Source: Mycolicibacterium duvalii
Lineage (GTDB): Bacteria; Actinomycetota; Actinomycetes; Mycobacteriales; Mycobacteriaceae
Direction of reading: 5' to 3'
Assembly (NCBI RefSeq): GCF_010726645.1
Contig: NZ_AP022563.1
Location: forward strand, 682,001 to 746,000
Length of the DNA: 64,000 nt
The notes under the pieces are model-generated. The model saw nothing but the letters and a program-made list of their open reading frames with translations, was not told the origin of the DNA and searched no databases. Shown here one piece after another: positions 51,017-60,773 of this stretch (the first letter of the stretch is position 1; every line of letters begins with the position of its first letter). Both the position numbers and the translations under genes were made by a program.

Positions 51017-51116
51017 TGAGAAGTCATCGTAGCCATGGCCATCCCCAAAGCGGACTTCATCCACAGCCGGACCGCTGCGACCGCGCTGGCGCAACCGCGG
51101 AGTCCGACCGCGCGCA

Positions 51117-51122
51117 TACGGT
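51117..51122 (+). promoter_or_regulatory. -10 box of leaderless comEA promoter
   Basis: TACGGT lies 7 bases before ATG 51130. Confidence 0.5.
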
Positions 51123-51129
51123 CGGGCCC

Positions 51130-51942
51130 ATGTCCACCGAATCTGCCACAGACCGGCTCCGCCGCCGGCTCGGGCCCGAACTCGACGACGAGGTCACCGG
51201 TGCCGACGAGACCTCGGAGCGGTCGCTGTCCCGCTGGTTGCCGGACCAGCCGCCGACGACAACGTCGTCGCCGGCGGCCTGGCTGGCCAAGATCCGGGCT
51301 GACCCGGGCCGGGCCGGGGTGCTCGCCCTGGGCACGGTGGCGGTGGTCGCGATCCTGGTGACCGTCGTGACGCTGATCGGCGATCGGCCGCCGCCGGTGG
51401 TGGCGGCCAAGCTGCCGCCGGTGGAGATGGCCGCATCGTCGAGCGCGCAGTCGGCGGCTCCGACACCGGCCGACCCGGTGATCGTCAGCGTCGTGGGCCT
51501 GGTGCACACGCCCGGCCTGGTGACCCTGCCGCCCGGTGCCCGAATCGCCGACGCGCTCGAGGCCGCGGGCGGCGCGGTAGACGGTGCCGACGTCCTCGGA
51601 CTGAACATGGCCCGCCGCGTCGCCGACGGCGAACAGATTGTCGTGGGTATCGACGCGCCGGCCGGCCAGCCCGGGCAGATGGGCAGCTCGGTGGTGTCCG
51701 ACCCGGCGGCGCCGGCCGCTGCGCCGGCAGAGCAGGCGGGTGGCGCAACGGGGCTGGTCGATCTGAACTCCGCGACGCTCGAGGAGCTCGACACGTTGCC
51801 GGGTATCGGGCCGGTGACCGCGGCGGCGATCGTGGCGTGGCGCGACGCCCACGGCCGCTTCGACAGCGTCGACCAGCTCGGCGACGTCGACGGGATCGGT
51901 CCCGCCCGGCTGGACAAGCTGCGTGACCACGTGCGGGTCTGA
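51130..51942 (+). CDS. comEA: ComEA-type helix-hairpin-helix DNA-binding membrane protein
   Basis: 270 residues. A cytoplasmic N-terminus with acidic stretch (about 15-40), a single membrane segment (about 64-86, VLALGTVAVVAILVTVVTLI), then an external SLBB-like domain (about 113-185) and a C-terminal helix-hairpin-helix pair (DLNSATLEELDTLPGIGPVT, then DQLGDVDGIGPARLDKL). ComEA binds DNA outside the membrane for ComEC. It leads the comEA-comEC-holA operon. Transformation is not usual in mycobacteria, so the role here is uncertain. Confidence 0.9.
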   Translation: MSTESATDRLRRRLGPELDDEVTGADETSERSLSRWLPDQPPTTTSSPAAWLAKIRADPGRAGVLALGTVAVVAILVTVVTLIGDRPPPVVAAKLPPVEMAASSSAQSAAPTPADPVIVSVVGLVHTPGLVTLPPGARIADALEAAGGAVDGADVLGLNMARRVADGEQIVVGIDAPAGQPGQMGSSVVSDPAAPAAAPAEQAGGATGLVDLNSATLEELDTLPGIGPVTAAAIVAWRDAHGRFDSVDQLGDVDGIGPARLDKLRDHVRV

Positions 51943-51947
51943 CGGCG

Positions 51948-53408
51948 ATGGACCTGAGGCTGGTCCCGGCCGCAATGACCAGCTGGGTCGTCACCGCCGC
52001 CGGCATCACCTGGGCGGGGGGCGGGGCGGCGCTGGCCGCCTCGGTGGCGGTCGCCGCGACGGCGGCGGCGGGGTGGTGGGCGTCGCGGCGACGGTCGATC
52101 GGGCAGCGGCCGACCTGGGTCGCCGGCGTGCTCGCCGTGGCGGTCGTCGGTGCGGGCTTCGCGGTCGCGGTGACGCTGCGCGAAGATGCGGTGCGTCGGC
52201 ATCCGCTCACCGCCGGCACCGGGTCGGCGATCTCGGTGGTGGTCTCCCCGGCCGAGACACCGCGCGTGCTCGCCGGGGGACGCACCATGTTCCGGGGTGT
52301 GCTGCACAACGTCGACGGTGTCCCGTCCTCGGGGCGGGTGCTGGTGTTCGCCTCGGGAACCGAGTACGCCCGCCTGCAACCGGGCCAGCCGGCGGCCTTC
52401 CGGGCCGTCGCGAGCGCCCCGAAGCGCCGAGACCTGACTGTCGCGGTGCTATCGGCCACAGGGCCACCGGTGCCTGGGGAGGCCGCCGACGTGCACCGGG
52501 CTGCGCAGGCGGTGCGCACGGCTTTCGCCGACGCCACCCGGTCGGCGCTGCCGGCCGACCAGGCCGCCATGCTGCCCGCACTGGTGCTCGGGGACACCTC
52601 GACGGTGCCGCCGCCGGTGACCGCGCAGTTCCGGGTGGCGGGGCTTACCCACCTGACGGCGGTGTCCGGCGCGAACGTGACCATCGTGTGCGGCGCGGTG
52701 CTGCTGTCGGCGGCAGTGCTCGGGCCGCGGGCGGCGGTCGGGCTCGCGGCGCTCACGCTGCTGGCTTTCGTCATCGTCGTGCAGCCCTCGGCCAGCGTGC
52801 TGCGCGCGGCAGTGATGGGCGCCATCACGCTGCTGGCGGTGCTGTCGCACCGCCGTCGCCAAGCGTTGCCGGCGCTGGCGGCCACCGTGGTGGCGTTGAT
52901 GGTCGGTGCGCCCGAGCTGGCGGTCGACGTCGGGTTCGCTCTGTCGGTGTCGGCCACCGCCGCACTCGTGCTGATCGCGCCGGTGTGGTCGCAGCGCCTT
53001 GTCGACCGCGGCTGGCCCCGGCCGCTGGCGGCAGCGGTCAGCGTCGCGACCGCGGCCCAGCTGGTCACCGCTCCGCTGGTCGCGGGCATCTCCGGATCGG
53101 TCAGTCTGGTGGCCGTGCTGGCGAATCTGGCTGCGGCGCCGGTCATCCCGCCGGTCACAGTGCTCGGCACCGCCGCCGCGGCGCTGTGCCCGGTGTGGCC
53201 GGCCGGTGCCGAGCTGCTCATTCGATTCACCGGGCCGGAGGTGTGGTGGCTGCTCGCGGTGGCGCGCTGGTGTGCCGCGCTACCGGCGGCGTCGGTTCCT
53301 GTGCCGTCGGGGGTGGCCGGGGTCGCCGTCGTGGCGGTGAGCGCGATCGTCGTCGCGGCGGGCTGGCATTGGGCGGTGTCGGGTCGGCGTGACACCATCG
53401 TGGCGTGA
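51948..53408 (+). CDS. comEC: ComEC/Rec2-type DNA channel protein
   Basis: 486 residues, multi-pass membrane. A DUF4131-like N-terminal part with OB fold (about 80-190) precedes the Competence domain with [18 protein letters not shown] and about ten membrane helices. The C-terminal metallo-beta-lactamase domain found in many ComEC proteins is missing. The protein ends after the last helices ([16 protein letters not shown]), as in M. tuberculosis Rv2414c. Starts 5 bases after comEA; its stop overlaps the holA GTG (GTGA). Confidence 0.9.
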   Translation: MDLRLVPAAMTSWVVTAAGITWAGGGAALAASVAVAATAAAGWWASRRRSIGQRPTWVAGVLAVAVVGAGFAVAVTLREDAVRRHPLTAGTGSAISVVVSPAETPRVLAGGRTMFRGVLHNVDGVPSSGRVLVFASGTEYARLQPGQPAAFRAVASAPKRRDLTVAVLSATGPPVPGEAADVHRAAQAVRTAFADATRSALPADQAAMLPALVLGDTSTVPPPVTAQFRVAGLTHLTAVSGANVTIVCGAVLLSAAVLGPRAAVGLAALTLLAFVIVVQPSASVLRAAVMGAITLLAVLSHRRRQALPALAATVVALMVGAPELAVDVGFALSVSATAALVLIAPVWSQRLVDRGWPRPLAAAVSVATAAQLVTAPLVAGISGSVSLVAVLANLAAAPVIPPVTVLGTAAAALCPVWPAGAELLIRFTGPEVWWLLAVARWCAALPAASVPVPSGVAGVAVVAVSAIVVAAGWHWAVSGRRDTIVA

Positions 53409-54364
53409 CTGAACTGGCGGGACTGCACCTGGTTCTGGGGGACGAAGAACTGTTGGTCGAGCGCGCCGTGGCGGCCGTGCTGCGGCAGGTCCGCGTCGCG
53501 GCGGGGACCTCCGACGTACCGGTCGACCGGCTGCGCGCCGGCGAGGTCAGCGTCAGTGAACTCGCCGAGCTTCTCAGCCCGTCGCTGTTCGCCGACGAGC
53601 GTGTGGTGGTGCTGGAGTCAGCCGCCGAGGCCGGAAAAGACGCCGTGACGCTCATCGAGAACGCCGCCGCCGACCTGCCCGCCGGCACCGTGCTGGTGGT
53701 CGTGCACTCCGGTGGCGGGCGGGCCAAGGCGCTGGCCGACAAGCTGCAGAAGCTGGGCGCGCAGGTGCACCCGTGCGCGCGCATCACCAAGGCCGCCGAG
53801 CGCGCAGACTTCGTCCGTCGGGAGTTCAAGGCGCTGCGCGTCAAGGTCGACGACCACACCGTCACTGCGGTGCTCGACGCGATCGGCTCCGACATCCGGG
53901 AGCTGGCCGCGACGTGCTCGCAGCTGGTGGCCGACACCGGCGGTGACGTCGACGCCGCGGCGGTGCGCCGCTACCACTCGGGCAAAGCCGAGGTGAAGGG
54001 GTTCGACATCGCCGACAAGGCGGTGGTCGGGGACGTCGCGGGCGCTGCCGAGGCGCTGCGCTGGGCGATGATGGCCGGTGAACCACACGTGGTGCTGGCC
54101 GACGCACTCGCCGAAGCGGTGCACACCATCGCCCGGGTCGGGCCGCTGTCGGGCAACCACTTCCAGCTGGCCGGCGAGCTGGGCATGCCGCCGTGGCGGG
54201 TGCAGAAAGCGCAGAAGCAGGCGCGACGCTGGTCACGGGATTCGGTGGCCGAGGCGATGCGGCTGGTGGCCGCACTGAACGCCGACGTCAAAGGGGCAGC
54301 GGCGGACGCCGACTACGCGTTGGAAACGGCGGTACGCAGGGTCGCGTCGCTGGTCAGCGACTGA
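53405..54364 (+). CDS. holA: DNA polymerase III subunit delta
   Basis: 319 residues, the clamp-loader subunit that opens the sliding clamp. [16 protein letters not shown] (AAA-like N-terminus), [14 protein letters not shown], and [17 protein letters not shown] are typical of actinobacterial HolA, followed by the helical collar ([19 protein letters not shown], then ARRWS). The GTG start overlaps the comEC stop. It ends 9 bases before the convergent rpsT. Confidence 0.92.
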   Translation: MTELAGLHLVLGDEELLVERAVAAVLRQVRVAAGTSDVPVDRLRAGEVSVSELAELLSPSLFADERVVVLESAAEAGKDAVTLIENAAADLPAGTVLVVVHSGGGRAKALADKLQKLGAQVHPCARITKAAERADFVRREFKALRVKVDDHTVTAVLDAIGSDIRELAATCSQLVADTGGDVDAAAVRRYHSGKAEVKGFDIADKAVVGDVAGAAEALRWAMMAGEPHVVLADALAEAVHTIARVGPLSGNHFQLAGELGMPPWRVQKAQKQARRWSRDSVAEAMRLVAALNADVKGAAADADYALETAVRRVASLVSD

Positions 54365-54373
54365 GACGACCGA

Positions 54374-54634
54374 TCAGATCTTGTTGAGTGCCCGGGCCAG
54401 CGCCGACTTGCGGTTGGCGGCCTGGTTCTTGTGGATGACGCCCTTGCTGGCCGCCTTGTCGAGCTTGCGGCTGGTGGCCACGAGCAGCTCGCCGGCCTTG
54501 TCCTTGTCGCCGGCCTCGACAGCCTCACGGAATCCACGGACCGCCGTGTGAAGAGACGACTTCACCGACTTGTTGCGCAGTCTGCGGCGCTCGTTGGTGC
54601 GGTTCCGCTTCTCCTGCGACTTGATGTTGGCCAC
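54374..54634 (-). CDS. rpsT: 30S ribosomal protein S20
   Basis: 86 residues, three-helix 16S rRNA-binding protein. [20 protein letters not shown] at the start, [18 protein letters not shown] and [20 protein letters not shown] fit S20. GTG 54634 gives the normal V/MANIKSQ start, with AAGGAA upstream on the minus strand. The longer frame upstream has no support. Confidence 0.96.
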   Translation of the reverse strand: MANIKSQEKRNRTNERRRLRNKSVKSSLHTAVRGFREAVEAGDKDKAGELLVATSRKLDKAASKGVIHKNQAANRKSALARALNKI

Positions 54635-54831
54635 GCGTGTATTCCTTCGTAAATCTCGACGGGGTAACTGGAGTCTGTGGGCGCCCGCCTGGGGGCAGCG
54701 ACTGTTCAGGGTAGCAGCGAATGGGTAGAAGTCCCAAAGCGAGCGTCGCTGGCCTGCCGGAACGGCGATTGTATTGCAGCATGGCAGCAAGCGCTCGCAC
54801 CGAAGGTACTCATCACAGAGCAGGGGGCACG
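54635..54831. other. Divergent region between rpsT and the ATP-grasp gene
   Basis: 197 bases with promoters for both sides expected. An ATG at 54781 in frame with the ATP-grasp gene could be an alternative start. GGCGATTGTATTGCAGC before it has a weak -10-like TGTATT. No gene is present. Confidence 0.4.
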
Positions 54832-56460
54832 TTGCCGACCGAGACCGTCAAGACCGCACGTAGCAACGCCAAAGCCGCCAAACGGCATGACGGCGTCTTC
54901 GGGGGCTACAACGCCCTGGGCACCTACGCCGAAGCCTTCGACGAGATGTTCGACGGCCAGGCCAACGTGCGTGGCCCCTACAAGGGCATCCACAAGGAGC
55001 TGGCGCCGTCCGACGCGTCCGAACTCGGCGCCCGCGCCGAGGCGCTGGGCCGCGCGTTCACCGACCAGGGCATCACCTTCTCGCTGTCCGGTCAGGAACG
55101 CCCCTTCCCGCTCGACCTGGTGCCCAGGGTCATCTCCGCGGCTGAGTGGACCCGGCTGGAGCGCGGCATCCGGCAGCGGGTGCAAGCGCTGGAGATGTAT
55201 CTCGACGACATCTACGGCGAGCAGGAGATACTGCGTGACGGTGTCATCCCGCGCCGGCTGGTCACCTCGTGCGAGCACTTCCATCGCGAGGCCGTCGGCA
55301 TCGTCCCGCCCAACGGCGTGCGGATCCACGTCGCCGGAATCGACCTGATCCGCGACGAGCAGGGCAGTTTCCGGGTTCTGGAAGACAACCTGCGGTCGCC
55401 GTCGGGTGTGTCCTATGTGATGGAGAACCGGCGCACCATGGCGCGGGTGTTTCCGAACCTGTTCGCCACCCACCGGGTGCGGGCGGTCGGTGACTACTCC
55501 GCGCATCTGCTGCGTGCGCTTCGCAACGCCGCGGCCAACAACGTCGCCGACCCGACCGTGGTGGTCCTGACCCCGGGGGTCTACAACTCCGCGTACTTCG
55601 AACACTCGCTGCTGGCCCGCCAGATGGGCGTCGAGCTCGTCGAGGGCCGCGACCTGTTCTGCCGCGACAACACCGTGTACATGCGCACCACCGAGGGCGA
55701 ACGCCAGGTAGACGTGATCTACCGGCGCATCGACGACGACTACCTGGACCCGATGCAGTTCAAGCCCGACTCGGTGCTCGGCGTGGCAGGCATCCTCAAC
55801 GCCGCCCGGGCCGGGAACGTGGTGATCTCCAGCGCGGTCGGCAACGGCGTCGGTGACGACAAACTCGTCTACACCTACGTGCCCACGATCATCGAGTACT
55901 ACCTGGGGGAGAAGCCGCTTCTGGCCAACGTCGACACTTTCCGGTGCTGGCTCGACGCCGAGCGGGAGGAGGTGCTCGACCGGATCGACGAGCTCGTGAT
56001 CAAGCCGGTCGAAGGCTCCGGCGGGTATGGCATCGTCTTCGGCCCGGAAGCCTCGGACAAGGAACTCGCCACGATCACCAAGAAGATCATCGCCGATCCG
56101 CGCGGCTGGATCGCGCAGCCGGTGATGCAGCTGTCGACTGTGCCGACCCAGATCGGCGACACGCTGGCGCCACGTCACGTCGACCTGCGTCCGTTCGCGG
56201 TCAACGACGGCGACGACGTGTGGGTGCTGCCCGGCGGGTTGACCCGGGTGGCGCTGCCCGAAGGCTCGTTGGTGGTCAACTCCAGCCAGGGCGGGGGTTC
56301 GAAGGACACCTGGGTGCTGGCGTCTCGTACGTCGGGTGCGGACCGCGAACTCGGCGCGGCCGAGGTGGTGCGCTCACTTCCTGCGGCCGCCCCGAGCAAG
56401 AGCCGAACCGACACCGGGTCCGACAACAACCAGCAGCAGCAACAGCAGCAGCAGCAGTAG
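54832..56460 (+). CDS. Circularly permuted ATP-grasp protein (Rv2411c-type)
   Basis: 542 residues of the type-2 circularly permuted ATP-grasp family, expected to make an amide or peptide-like bond with [23 protein letters not shown] near the start, [32 protein letters not shown] (about 186-199) and the ATP loop [19 protein letters not shown] (about 389-407) are intact. The C-terminus ends in [11 protein letters not shown], a glutamine run encoded mostly by CAG. TTG 54832 has GGGGG just upstream and begins the conserved [10 protein letters not shown] 54781 would add 17 residues. It begins the ATP-grasp / alpha-E / transglutaminase operon. Confidence 0.88.
   Translation: MPTETVKTARSNAKAAKRHDGVFGGYNALGTYAEAFDEMFDGQANVRGPYKGIHKELAPSDASELGARAEALGRAFTDQGITFSLSGQERPFPLDLVPRVISAAEWTRLERGIRQRVQALEMYLDDIYGEQEILRDGVIPRRLVTSCEHFHREAVGIVPPNGVRIHVAGIDLIRDEQGSFRVLEDNLRSPSGVSYVMENRRTMARVFPNLFATHRVRAVGDYSAHLLRALRNAAANNVADPTVVVLTPGVYNSAYFEHSLLARQMGVELVEGRDLFCRDNTVYMRTTEGERQVDVIYRRIDDDYLDPMQFKPDSVLGVAGILNAARAGNVVISSAVGNGVGDDKLVYTYVPTIIEYYLGEKPLLANVDTFRCWLDAEREEVLDRIDELVIKPVEGSGGYGIVFGPEASDKELATITKKIIADPRGWIAQPVMQLSTVPTQIGDTLAPRHVDLRPFAVNDGDDVWVLPGGLTRVALPEGSLVVNSSQGGGSKDTWVLASRTSGADRELGAAEVVRSLPAAAPSKSRTDTGSDNNQQQQQQQQQ
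56429..56457 (+). repeat. CAG microsatellite encoding polyglutamine
   Basis: Nine consecutive Gln codons (CAG with one CAA) at the end of the ATP-grasp gene. Slippage here would change tail length by whole codons, leaving the frame intact. Confidence 0.85.
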
Positions 56461-56469
56461 GAGACAGCC

Positions 56470-57444
56470 ATGTTGGCCAGGAACGCCGAATCGCTGTACT
56501 GGATCGGGCGCTACGTCGAGCGTGCCGATGACACCGCCCGGATCCTCGACGTCACTGTGCATCAGCTGCTCGAGGATTCCAGCGTCGACCCGGACTGGGC
56601 GTCGCGCACGCTGCTGCGGGTGCTCGGCATCGAGCCCCCCGACGAGCCGCTGGACGTGTGGTCGCTGACCGATATCGTGGCGTTCAGCCGCGAGACCTAC
56701 GGTGGCTGTTCGATCGTCGAAGCCATCTCAGCAGCCCGCGAAAATGCCCGCGGAGCCAGGGAAGTCACGTCGACCGAGATCTGGGAGTGCTTGAACAGCA
56801 CCTACAACGCACTGCCGGAACGGGAACGCGCCGCCAAGCGGTTCGGACCGCACGAGTTCCTGTCCTATGTGGAGGGCCGCGCCGCGATGTTCGCGGGACT
56901 GGCCGATTCGACACTCTCCCGCGATGACGGGTACCGGTTCATGGTGCTCGGGCGGGCCCTCGAGCGGGTGGACATGACGGTGCGTCTGCTGCTGTCGCGC
57001 GTCGGGGACAGTGGATCGTCGCCGACGTGGGTGACGCTGCTGCGGTCCGCCGGCGCCCACGACACCTACCTGCGGACCTACCGCGGCGCGCTCGACGCCG
57101 GCCGCGTGGTGGAATTCATGCTGCTCGACCGCTTGTTCCCGCGCTCGATCTTCTACTCGCTCAAGCTGGCCGAGCACAGCCTCGACGAACTGCTCAAGCG
57201 TCCGCACGGGCGCCTCGGCGCCACGGCCGAGGCGCAGCGACTGCTCGGCCGGGCCCGCAGTGAGCTCGAGTTCCTGCAGCCCGGAGCGGTGGTGGACACT
57301 CTGGAAACGCGGCTGGCGGGACTGCAGAATACCTGCTTCGAGGTCGGAGAAGCGTTGGCGCTGCAGTATTTCCACTCCGCGCCCTGGGTGGCATGGACCG
57401 ACGCCGGCCACGACGCGCTGGTGATCGAGGAAGGGGAGATCTGA
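56470..57444 (+). CDS. Alpha-E domain protein (DUF403, Rv2410c-type)
   Basis: 324 residues, almost wholly helical, starting with the family signature MLARNAESLYWIGRYVERADDTAR written as LARNAESLYWIGRY followed by VERADDTAR. YVEGRAAMFAGLADSTLSRD and MVLGRALERVDMTVRLLLSR are later conserved helices. It is always found beside a circularly permuted ATP-grasp and a transglutaminase-like protein and has been proposed to be part of a peptide-modifying system. The molecular role is unknown. AGGAGA at the end of the ATP-grasp gene serves as ribosome-binding site. Confidence 0.88.
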   Translation: MLARNAESLYWIGRYVERADDTARILDVTVHQLLEDSSVDPDWASRTLLRVLGIEPPDEPLDVWSLTDIVAFSRETYGGCSIVEAISAARENARGAREVTSTEIWECLNSTYNALPERERAAKRFGPHEFLSYVEGRAAMFAGLADSTLSRDDGYRFMVLGRALERVDMTVRLLLSRVGDSGSSPTWVTLLRSAGAHDTYLRTYRGALDAGRVVEFMLLDRLFPRSIFYSLKLAEHSLDELLKRPHGRLGATAEAQRLLGRARSELEFLQPGAVVDTLETRLAGLQNTCFEVGEALALQYFHSAPWVAWTDAGHDALVIEEGEI

Positions 57445-57445
57445 C

Positions 57446-58285
57446 ATGTGGCGGATGCGGGTGGTGCACTCGACGGGCTACGCGTACAAGTCGCCGGTGA
57501 CGGCGTCGTTCAATGAGGCCCGGTTGACGCCGCGATCGGACTCCCGGCAGAACGTCATCCTCAACCGGGTCGAGACGGTGCCGGCGACCCGGAACTACCG
57601 CTATGTCGACTACTGGGGCACCGCGGTGACCGCGTTCGACCTGCACGCACCGCACACCGAGCTCGAGGTCACCGCCTCGTCGGTGGTCGAGACCGACGCG
57701 CCGGAGGAACCCAAGGCCAAGGTGACGTGGTCGGATCTGGCCACCGACGCCGCGGTCGACAAATACGACGAGGTGCTCGCTCCGACGCACTACGCGCCGG
57801 CCAGCAAGCGCATCGAGCGGGTGGGCCGCAAGATCGCCAAGTATCACGAACCCGCCGAGGCGGTGATCGAGGCGGCGCGCTGGGCGCAGGGCGAGCTGGA
57901 GTACGTGCCCGGCACCACCGGCGTGCACACCTCGGGCGTGGAGGCGCTGCGGGAAGGCAGGGGCGTCTGTCAGGACTTCGCCCACCTGACACTGATGGTG
58001 TTGCGCGGCATGGGGATACCGTCGCGCTACGTCTCGGGCTACCTGCACCCCTCACGTGACGCCACGATCGGTGACACCGTCGACGGGCAGAGCCACGCCT
58101 GGATCCAGGCGTGGACCGGCGAATGGTGGCATTACGACCCCACCAACGACGCCCACATCAACGAGCAGTACATCAGCGTCGGGGTGGGACGGGACTACGC
58201 CGACGTCAGCCCGCTCAAGGGCATCTACTCCGGTGAGGGTTCCACCGACCTCGACGTGATCGTCGAGATCACCCGGCTGGCTTAG
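57446..58285 (+). CDS. Transglutaminase-like protein (Rv2409c-type)
   Basis: 279 residues with an N-terminal bacterial transglutaminase beta domain ([20 protein letters not shown]) and a catalytic papain-like core. Triad: Cys175 ([11 protein letters not shown]), His217 ([10 protein letters not shown]) and Asp231 (YDPTND), all intact. In the ATP-grasp/alpha-E context it may hydrolyse or exchange a peptide bond made by its neighbour. There is no signal peptide, so it acts inside the cell. Starts one base after the alpha-E stop. Its 3' end overlaps the convergent metal hydrolase by 17 bases. Confidence 0.88.
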   Translation: MWRMRVVHSTGYAYKSPVTASFNEARLTPRSDSRQNVILNRVETVPATRNYRYVDYWGTAVTAFDLHAPHTELEVTASSVVETDAPEEPKAKVTWSDLATDAAVDKYDEVLAPTHYAPASKRIERVGRKIAKYHEPAEAVIEAARWAQGELEYVPGTTGVHTSGVEALREGRGVCQDFAHLTLMVLRGMGIPSRYVSGYLHPSRDATIGDTVDGQSHAWIQAWTGEWWHYDPTNDAHINEQYISVGVGRDYADVSPLKGIYSGEGSTDLDVIVEITRLA

Positions 58286-59129
58286 CGCCCACCCCCGGGT
58301 GCACCTGCACCCGGTGCAGGTCGTCTCCGATCTCGATCTGACGGTCGAACACGGTCGCCGCCAACGCGCGCCAGTCCTCCTCCTGGCCCGGCTGAATCGC
58401 CGGGACATAGTGGGTCAGGATGAGGATGCCGACCCCGGCGCGGGCCGCGGTGTCGGCGGCCTGCTCGACCGAGGAGTGGTAGCCGCAGATGTCGCGCAGC
58501 CGCTGCATCGGCAGGGCTTCGATGAGGTCCTCGCGGATCACCGTGTGCACGAGCGCGCCTGCGCCGGCCGCCAGCTCGTCGAGGGACTGGCACGGCACGG
58601 TGTCTCCAGCGAGTACGACCGACGCCCCACCGTGCTCGACCCGGAAGCCGATGCTCGGGGTGACCGGGCGGTGGTCGGTGGGACCGACCCGGATTTGCAC
58701 GCCGTCGCGACCCCACACCACGCCGTCGGCCACCTCTTCGATCTCGACCTGCGGGGGCGCGGTCAGGTCGTCGTGGTGCGAGATGCGGTAGCCGATGTCG
58801 AAGCGCATCGCGGCCAGCGTGCTCTCCACGACCTCGGCGATCCCGGGCGGACCGATGATCGGCAACGGCGGCAGGTTCGGATCGAAGTTCGACACCCAGC
58901 GCGTGATGAGCACGTCGGCGAGGTCGGCGATGTGGTCGCTGTGCAGGTGGGTGATCAGCAGCGCCGTGAGGTTGTTGGCGCCGACCCCGACGGCCGCGGC
59001 TCGCTGCAGCACCCCGCGGCCGCAGTCGACCAGGAAGATCTGTTCGCCCGCGCGGACGAGCGTGGACGGACCGGCGCGGCGGGCATCGGGAATCGGGCTG
59101 CCGGTGCCGAGAAGAGTCACTTCGATCAT
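58269..59129 (-). CDS. Ribonuclease Z-like metallo-hydrolase (Rv2407-type)
   Basis: 286 residues, metallo-beta-lactamase fold. [30 protein letters not shown] (HxHxDH) and GDT with later histidines (THYVP) are typical of the tRNase Z / arylsulfatase-like branch. It lacks a clear long exosite arm, so tRNA 3'-end processing is plausible but not certain. ATG 59129 starts the conserved MIEVTLLG, and a GTG at 59138 is also in frame. M. tuberculosis Rv2407 is the positional match. Confidence 0.85.
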   Translation of the reverse strand: MIEVTLLGTGSPIPDARRAGPSTLVRAGEQIFLVDCGRGVLQRAAAVGVGANNLTALLITHLHSDHIADLADVLITRWVSNFDPNLPPLPIIGPPGIAEVVESTLAAMRFDIGYRISHHDDLTAPPQVEIEEVADGVVWGRDGVQIRVGPTDHRPVTPSIGFRVEHGGASVVLAGDTVPCQSLDELAAGAGALVHTVIREDLIEALPMQRLRDICGYHSSVEQAADTAARAGVGILILTHYVPAIQPGQEEDWRALAATVFDRQIEIGDDLHRVQVHPGVGAKPAG

Positions 59130-59187
59130 GAGGCTCACATATACCGGGAAGCCCGCGGCGCAGGGCGAAATTGACGCAGCCGAGGGG

Positions 59188-59217
59188 TTGGCTGGCGCAC
59201 CCGAAGGGATCTAGCCT
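59188..59217 (+). promoter_or_regulatory. Promoter of the CBS-domain gene
   Basis: -35 TTGGCT (59188-59193) and -10 TAGCCT (59212-59217) are 18 bases apart, predicting a start near 59224 and a leader of about 33 bases. Confidence 0.5.
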
Positions 59218-59229
59218 GGTGTGACCGGG

Positions 59230-59245
59230 TGTGAGCTGGATCACC
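59230..59245. promoter_or_regulatory. CRP-like site in the CBS gene leader
   Basis: TGTGAGCTGGATCACC (TGTGA-N6-TCACC) sits just downstream of the predicted transcription start and touches the ribosome-binding site. Placement downstream of the start suggests repression if bound. Confidence 0.5.
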
Positions 59246-59256
59246 AGGAGGGTTTC

Positions 59257-59685
59257 ATGCGAATCGCCGACGTGCTGCGCAACAAGGGTCACTCCGTAGC
59301 CACCGTCACGCCGGAGACCTCCGTCTCCGGCCTGCTCAACGAACTGACCGTGCACAACATCGGTGCGATGGTCGTCGTCTCCCCGGACGGAGTGCTGGGC
59401 ATCGTGTCCGAGCGCGACGTCGTGCGCAAGCTCCACGAGATCGGCGCCGAACTGCTGCTGCGGCCGGTGTCGGAGATCATGACCGCGTTGGTCGCGACCT
59501 GCTCACCCGACGATTCGGTCGACAGCCTGGCGGCGTTGATGACCACCAACCGGGTCCGGCACGTGCCGGTGATGGTGGCGGGGCGGTTGGCCGGCATCGT
59601 GAGCATCGGCGACGTCGTCAAGACCCGGATGGAAGAGCTCGAACACGAACACCAGCAATTGCAGGCTTACATCACCCAGGGCTGA
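59257..59685 (+). CDS. CBS-pair protein (Rv2406c-type)
   Basis: 142 residues: two CBS motifs (about 10-60 and 75-128) forming one Bateman module, a sensor of adenine nucleotides or related ligands. VSERDVVRKLHEIG and GIVSIGDVVKTRMEEL end the two motifs. AGGAGGG (59246-59252) fixes ATG 59257, giving the same length as Rv2406c. It is monocistronic. The CRP-like site in its leader suggests cAMP-linked control. Confidence 0.9.
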   Translation: MRIADVLRNKGHSVATVTPETSVSGLLNELTVHNIGAMVVVSPDGVLGIVSERDVVRKLHEIGAELLLRPVSEIMTALVATCSPDDSVDSLAALMTTNRVRHVPVMVAGRLAGIVSIGDVVKTRMEELEHEHQQLQAYITQG

Positions 59686-59698
59686 GGGTCCTGCGGCG

Positions 59699-59704
59699 TA
59701 GTCT
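59699..59704 (+). promoter_or_regulatory. -10 box of leaderless GNAT promoter
   Basis: TAGTCT lies 7 bases before ATG 59712 (and 4 before the overlapping GTG 59709), favouring the ATG. Confidence 0.45.
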
Positions 59705-59711
59705 GCCCGTG

Positions 59712-60317
59712 ATGACGATCGATGTCGCGCCTGCGCGCCGCGCCGAGGTGAAATCGCTGGCGCGGGTGCTCGGCCGGGCGTTCTACGACGATCCGCTGAT
59801 GACGTGGATGATGCCCGACGACGCGCGTCGCGCCCGGGCGCTGCCACGGATCTTCGCGGCCATGACCCGGCATCACTTCCTGGCCGGCGACGCGACCGAA
59901 GTCGCCGGCCGCGACGGCGGTCTCGGGGCCGCGGCGCTGTGGGATCCGCCCGGCCGGTGGCGGCAGACCCCGCGCGAGGAACTGCGCATGATGCCGGCGT
60001 TCCTGCTGGCGATGGGGCGGCAGGTGGGCCGAGGTCAGGCGATGGCGGACCTGATGAAGAAGAACCACCCCGAAGAGCCGCACTGGTACCTCGCCGTGAT
60101 CGGCAGCGACCCGACAGTCCGCGGGGCGGGGTTCGGACAGGCACTGATGCGTTCCCGGCTGGATCGCTGCGACGCCGAGGGCGCCCCCGCCTACCTGGAG
60201 TCGACGAAGGAATCCAACATCGGCTACTACATGCGGTTCGGGTTCGAGGTGACCGGCGAGATCAGGATGCCCGACGACGGCCCGCCCATCTGGCCGATGT
60301 GGCGGGCGCCGCGGTAG
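59712..60317 (+). CDS. GNAT family N-acetyltransferase
   Basis: 201 residues. VIGSDPTVRGAGFGQALMRSRLDR carries the acetyl-CoA pyrophosphate loop (R/QxxGxG/A as VRGAGFG), and LESTKESNIGYYMRFGFEVTGEI is motif B. The N-terminal part (RAFYDDPLMTWMMPDD) is typical of the acetyltransferases near mycothiol-like and drug-modifying families. The substrate is unknown. It stands before the complex-I-like operon with a 111-base gap and is probably separately transcribed. Confidence 0.88.
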   Translation: MTIDVAPARRAEVKSLARVLGRAFYDDPLMTWMMPDDARRARALPRIFAAMTRHHFLAGDATEVAGRDGGLGAAALWDPPGRWRQTPREELRMMPAFLLAMGRQVGRGQAMADLMKKNHPEEPHWYLAVIGSDPTVRGAGFGQALMRSRLDRCDAEGAPAYLESTKESNIGYYMRFGFEVTGEIRMPDDGPPIWPMWRAPR

Positions 60318-60428
60318 GCAGTGGGCTGCGGCAGTTGCGGGCGCGCGGAGGAGCGGCCCGACCGACCGTTTAGAAACAGCCGGCCGGGGAACCTTGTGCC
60401 GGTCCCCGAGTAGACAGGAGCCGCCCGG
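60318..60428 (+). promoter_or_regulatory. Upstream region of the nuo-like operon
   Basis: 111 bases. CGGGGAACC and GGTCCCCG (60382-60406) form an imperfect hairpin, and GTTT-N15-GGGGAA (from about 60369) loosely resembles a SigF/SigB-type promoter. ACAGGAG (60413-60419) is the ribosome-binding site for nuoA. The promoter class is not certain. Confidence 0.35.
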
Positions 60429-60773
60429 ATGTACACCGGCATCGCAGCGATGCTCGGCGTATCTCTGCTCGGCATCCTCACCCTCTACGGGCTGCACCGG
60501 ATCACCGCGGTAGCGCCGGCGGCGCTGGTGTCGCTGCCGTTTCAGTCGGGCTGGCGACCCGAGGAGCACGCCCTGTCGCGGTACCACGTCCGCTGGTATC
60601 CGGCGACGCTGGTGTTTCTGGCCTTCGACGTCGAGATGCTGTTCATGTACCCGTGGGCGGTTGTGGTCGCCGAACGCGGCGCCGGCGCCGTGGTCGAGAT
60701 GTTCATGTTCCTCGGTGCCCTGTTCGTCGCGGTGGCGTGGGCCTGGCGCGAGGGAGCGTTGCGGTGGGTGTGA
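60429..60773 (+). CDS. NADH-quinone oxidoreductase subunit A-like (NuoA)
   Basis: 114 residues, three membrane helices (about 4-26, 60-80, 85-106). FLAFDVEMLFMYPWAVV is the NuoA signature with the conserved acidic pair and proline, and SRYHVRWYPATLVF precedes it as usual. The loop GWRPEEHALSRYH is the region that contacts the quinone site and is kept in outline, though the conserved NuoA cysteine/YECG motif is absent. It starts the operon, and the next gene's GTG overlaps its last codons by 10 bases. Confidence 0.85.
   Translation: MYTGIAAMLGVSLLGILTLYGLHRITAVAPAALVSLPFQSGWRPEEHALSRYHVRWYPATLVFLAFDVEMLFMYPWAVVVAERGAGAVVEMFMFLGALFVAVAWAWREGALRWV

Noticed and set aside
60369..60395. SigF-type promoter before the nuo-like operon
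   Set aside because: GTTT-N15-GGGGAA only partly matches GTTT-N15-17-GGGTAT, so it is mentioned but not claimed.
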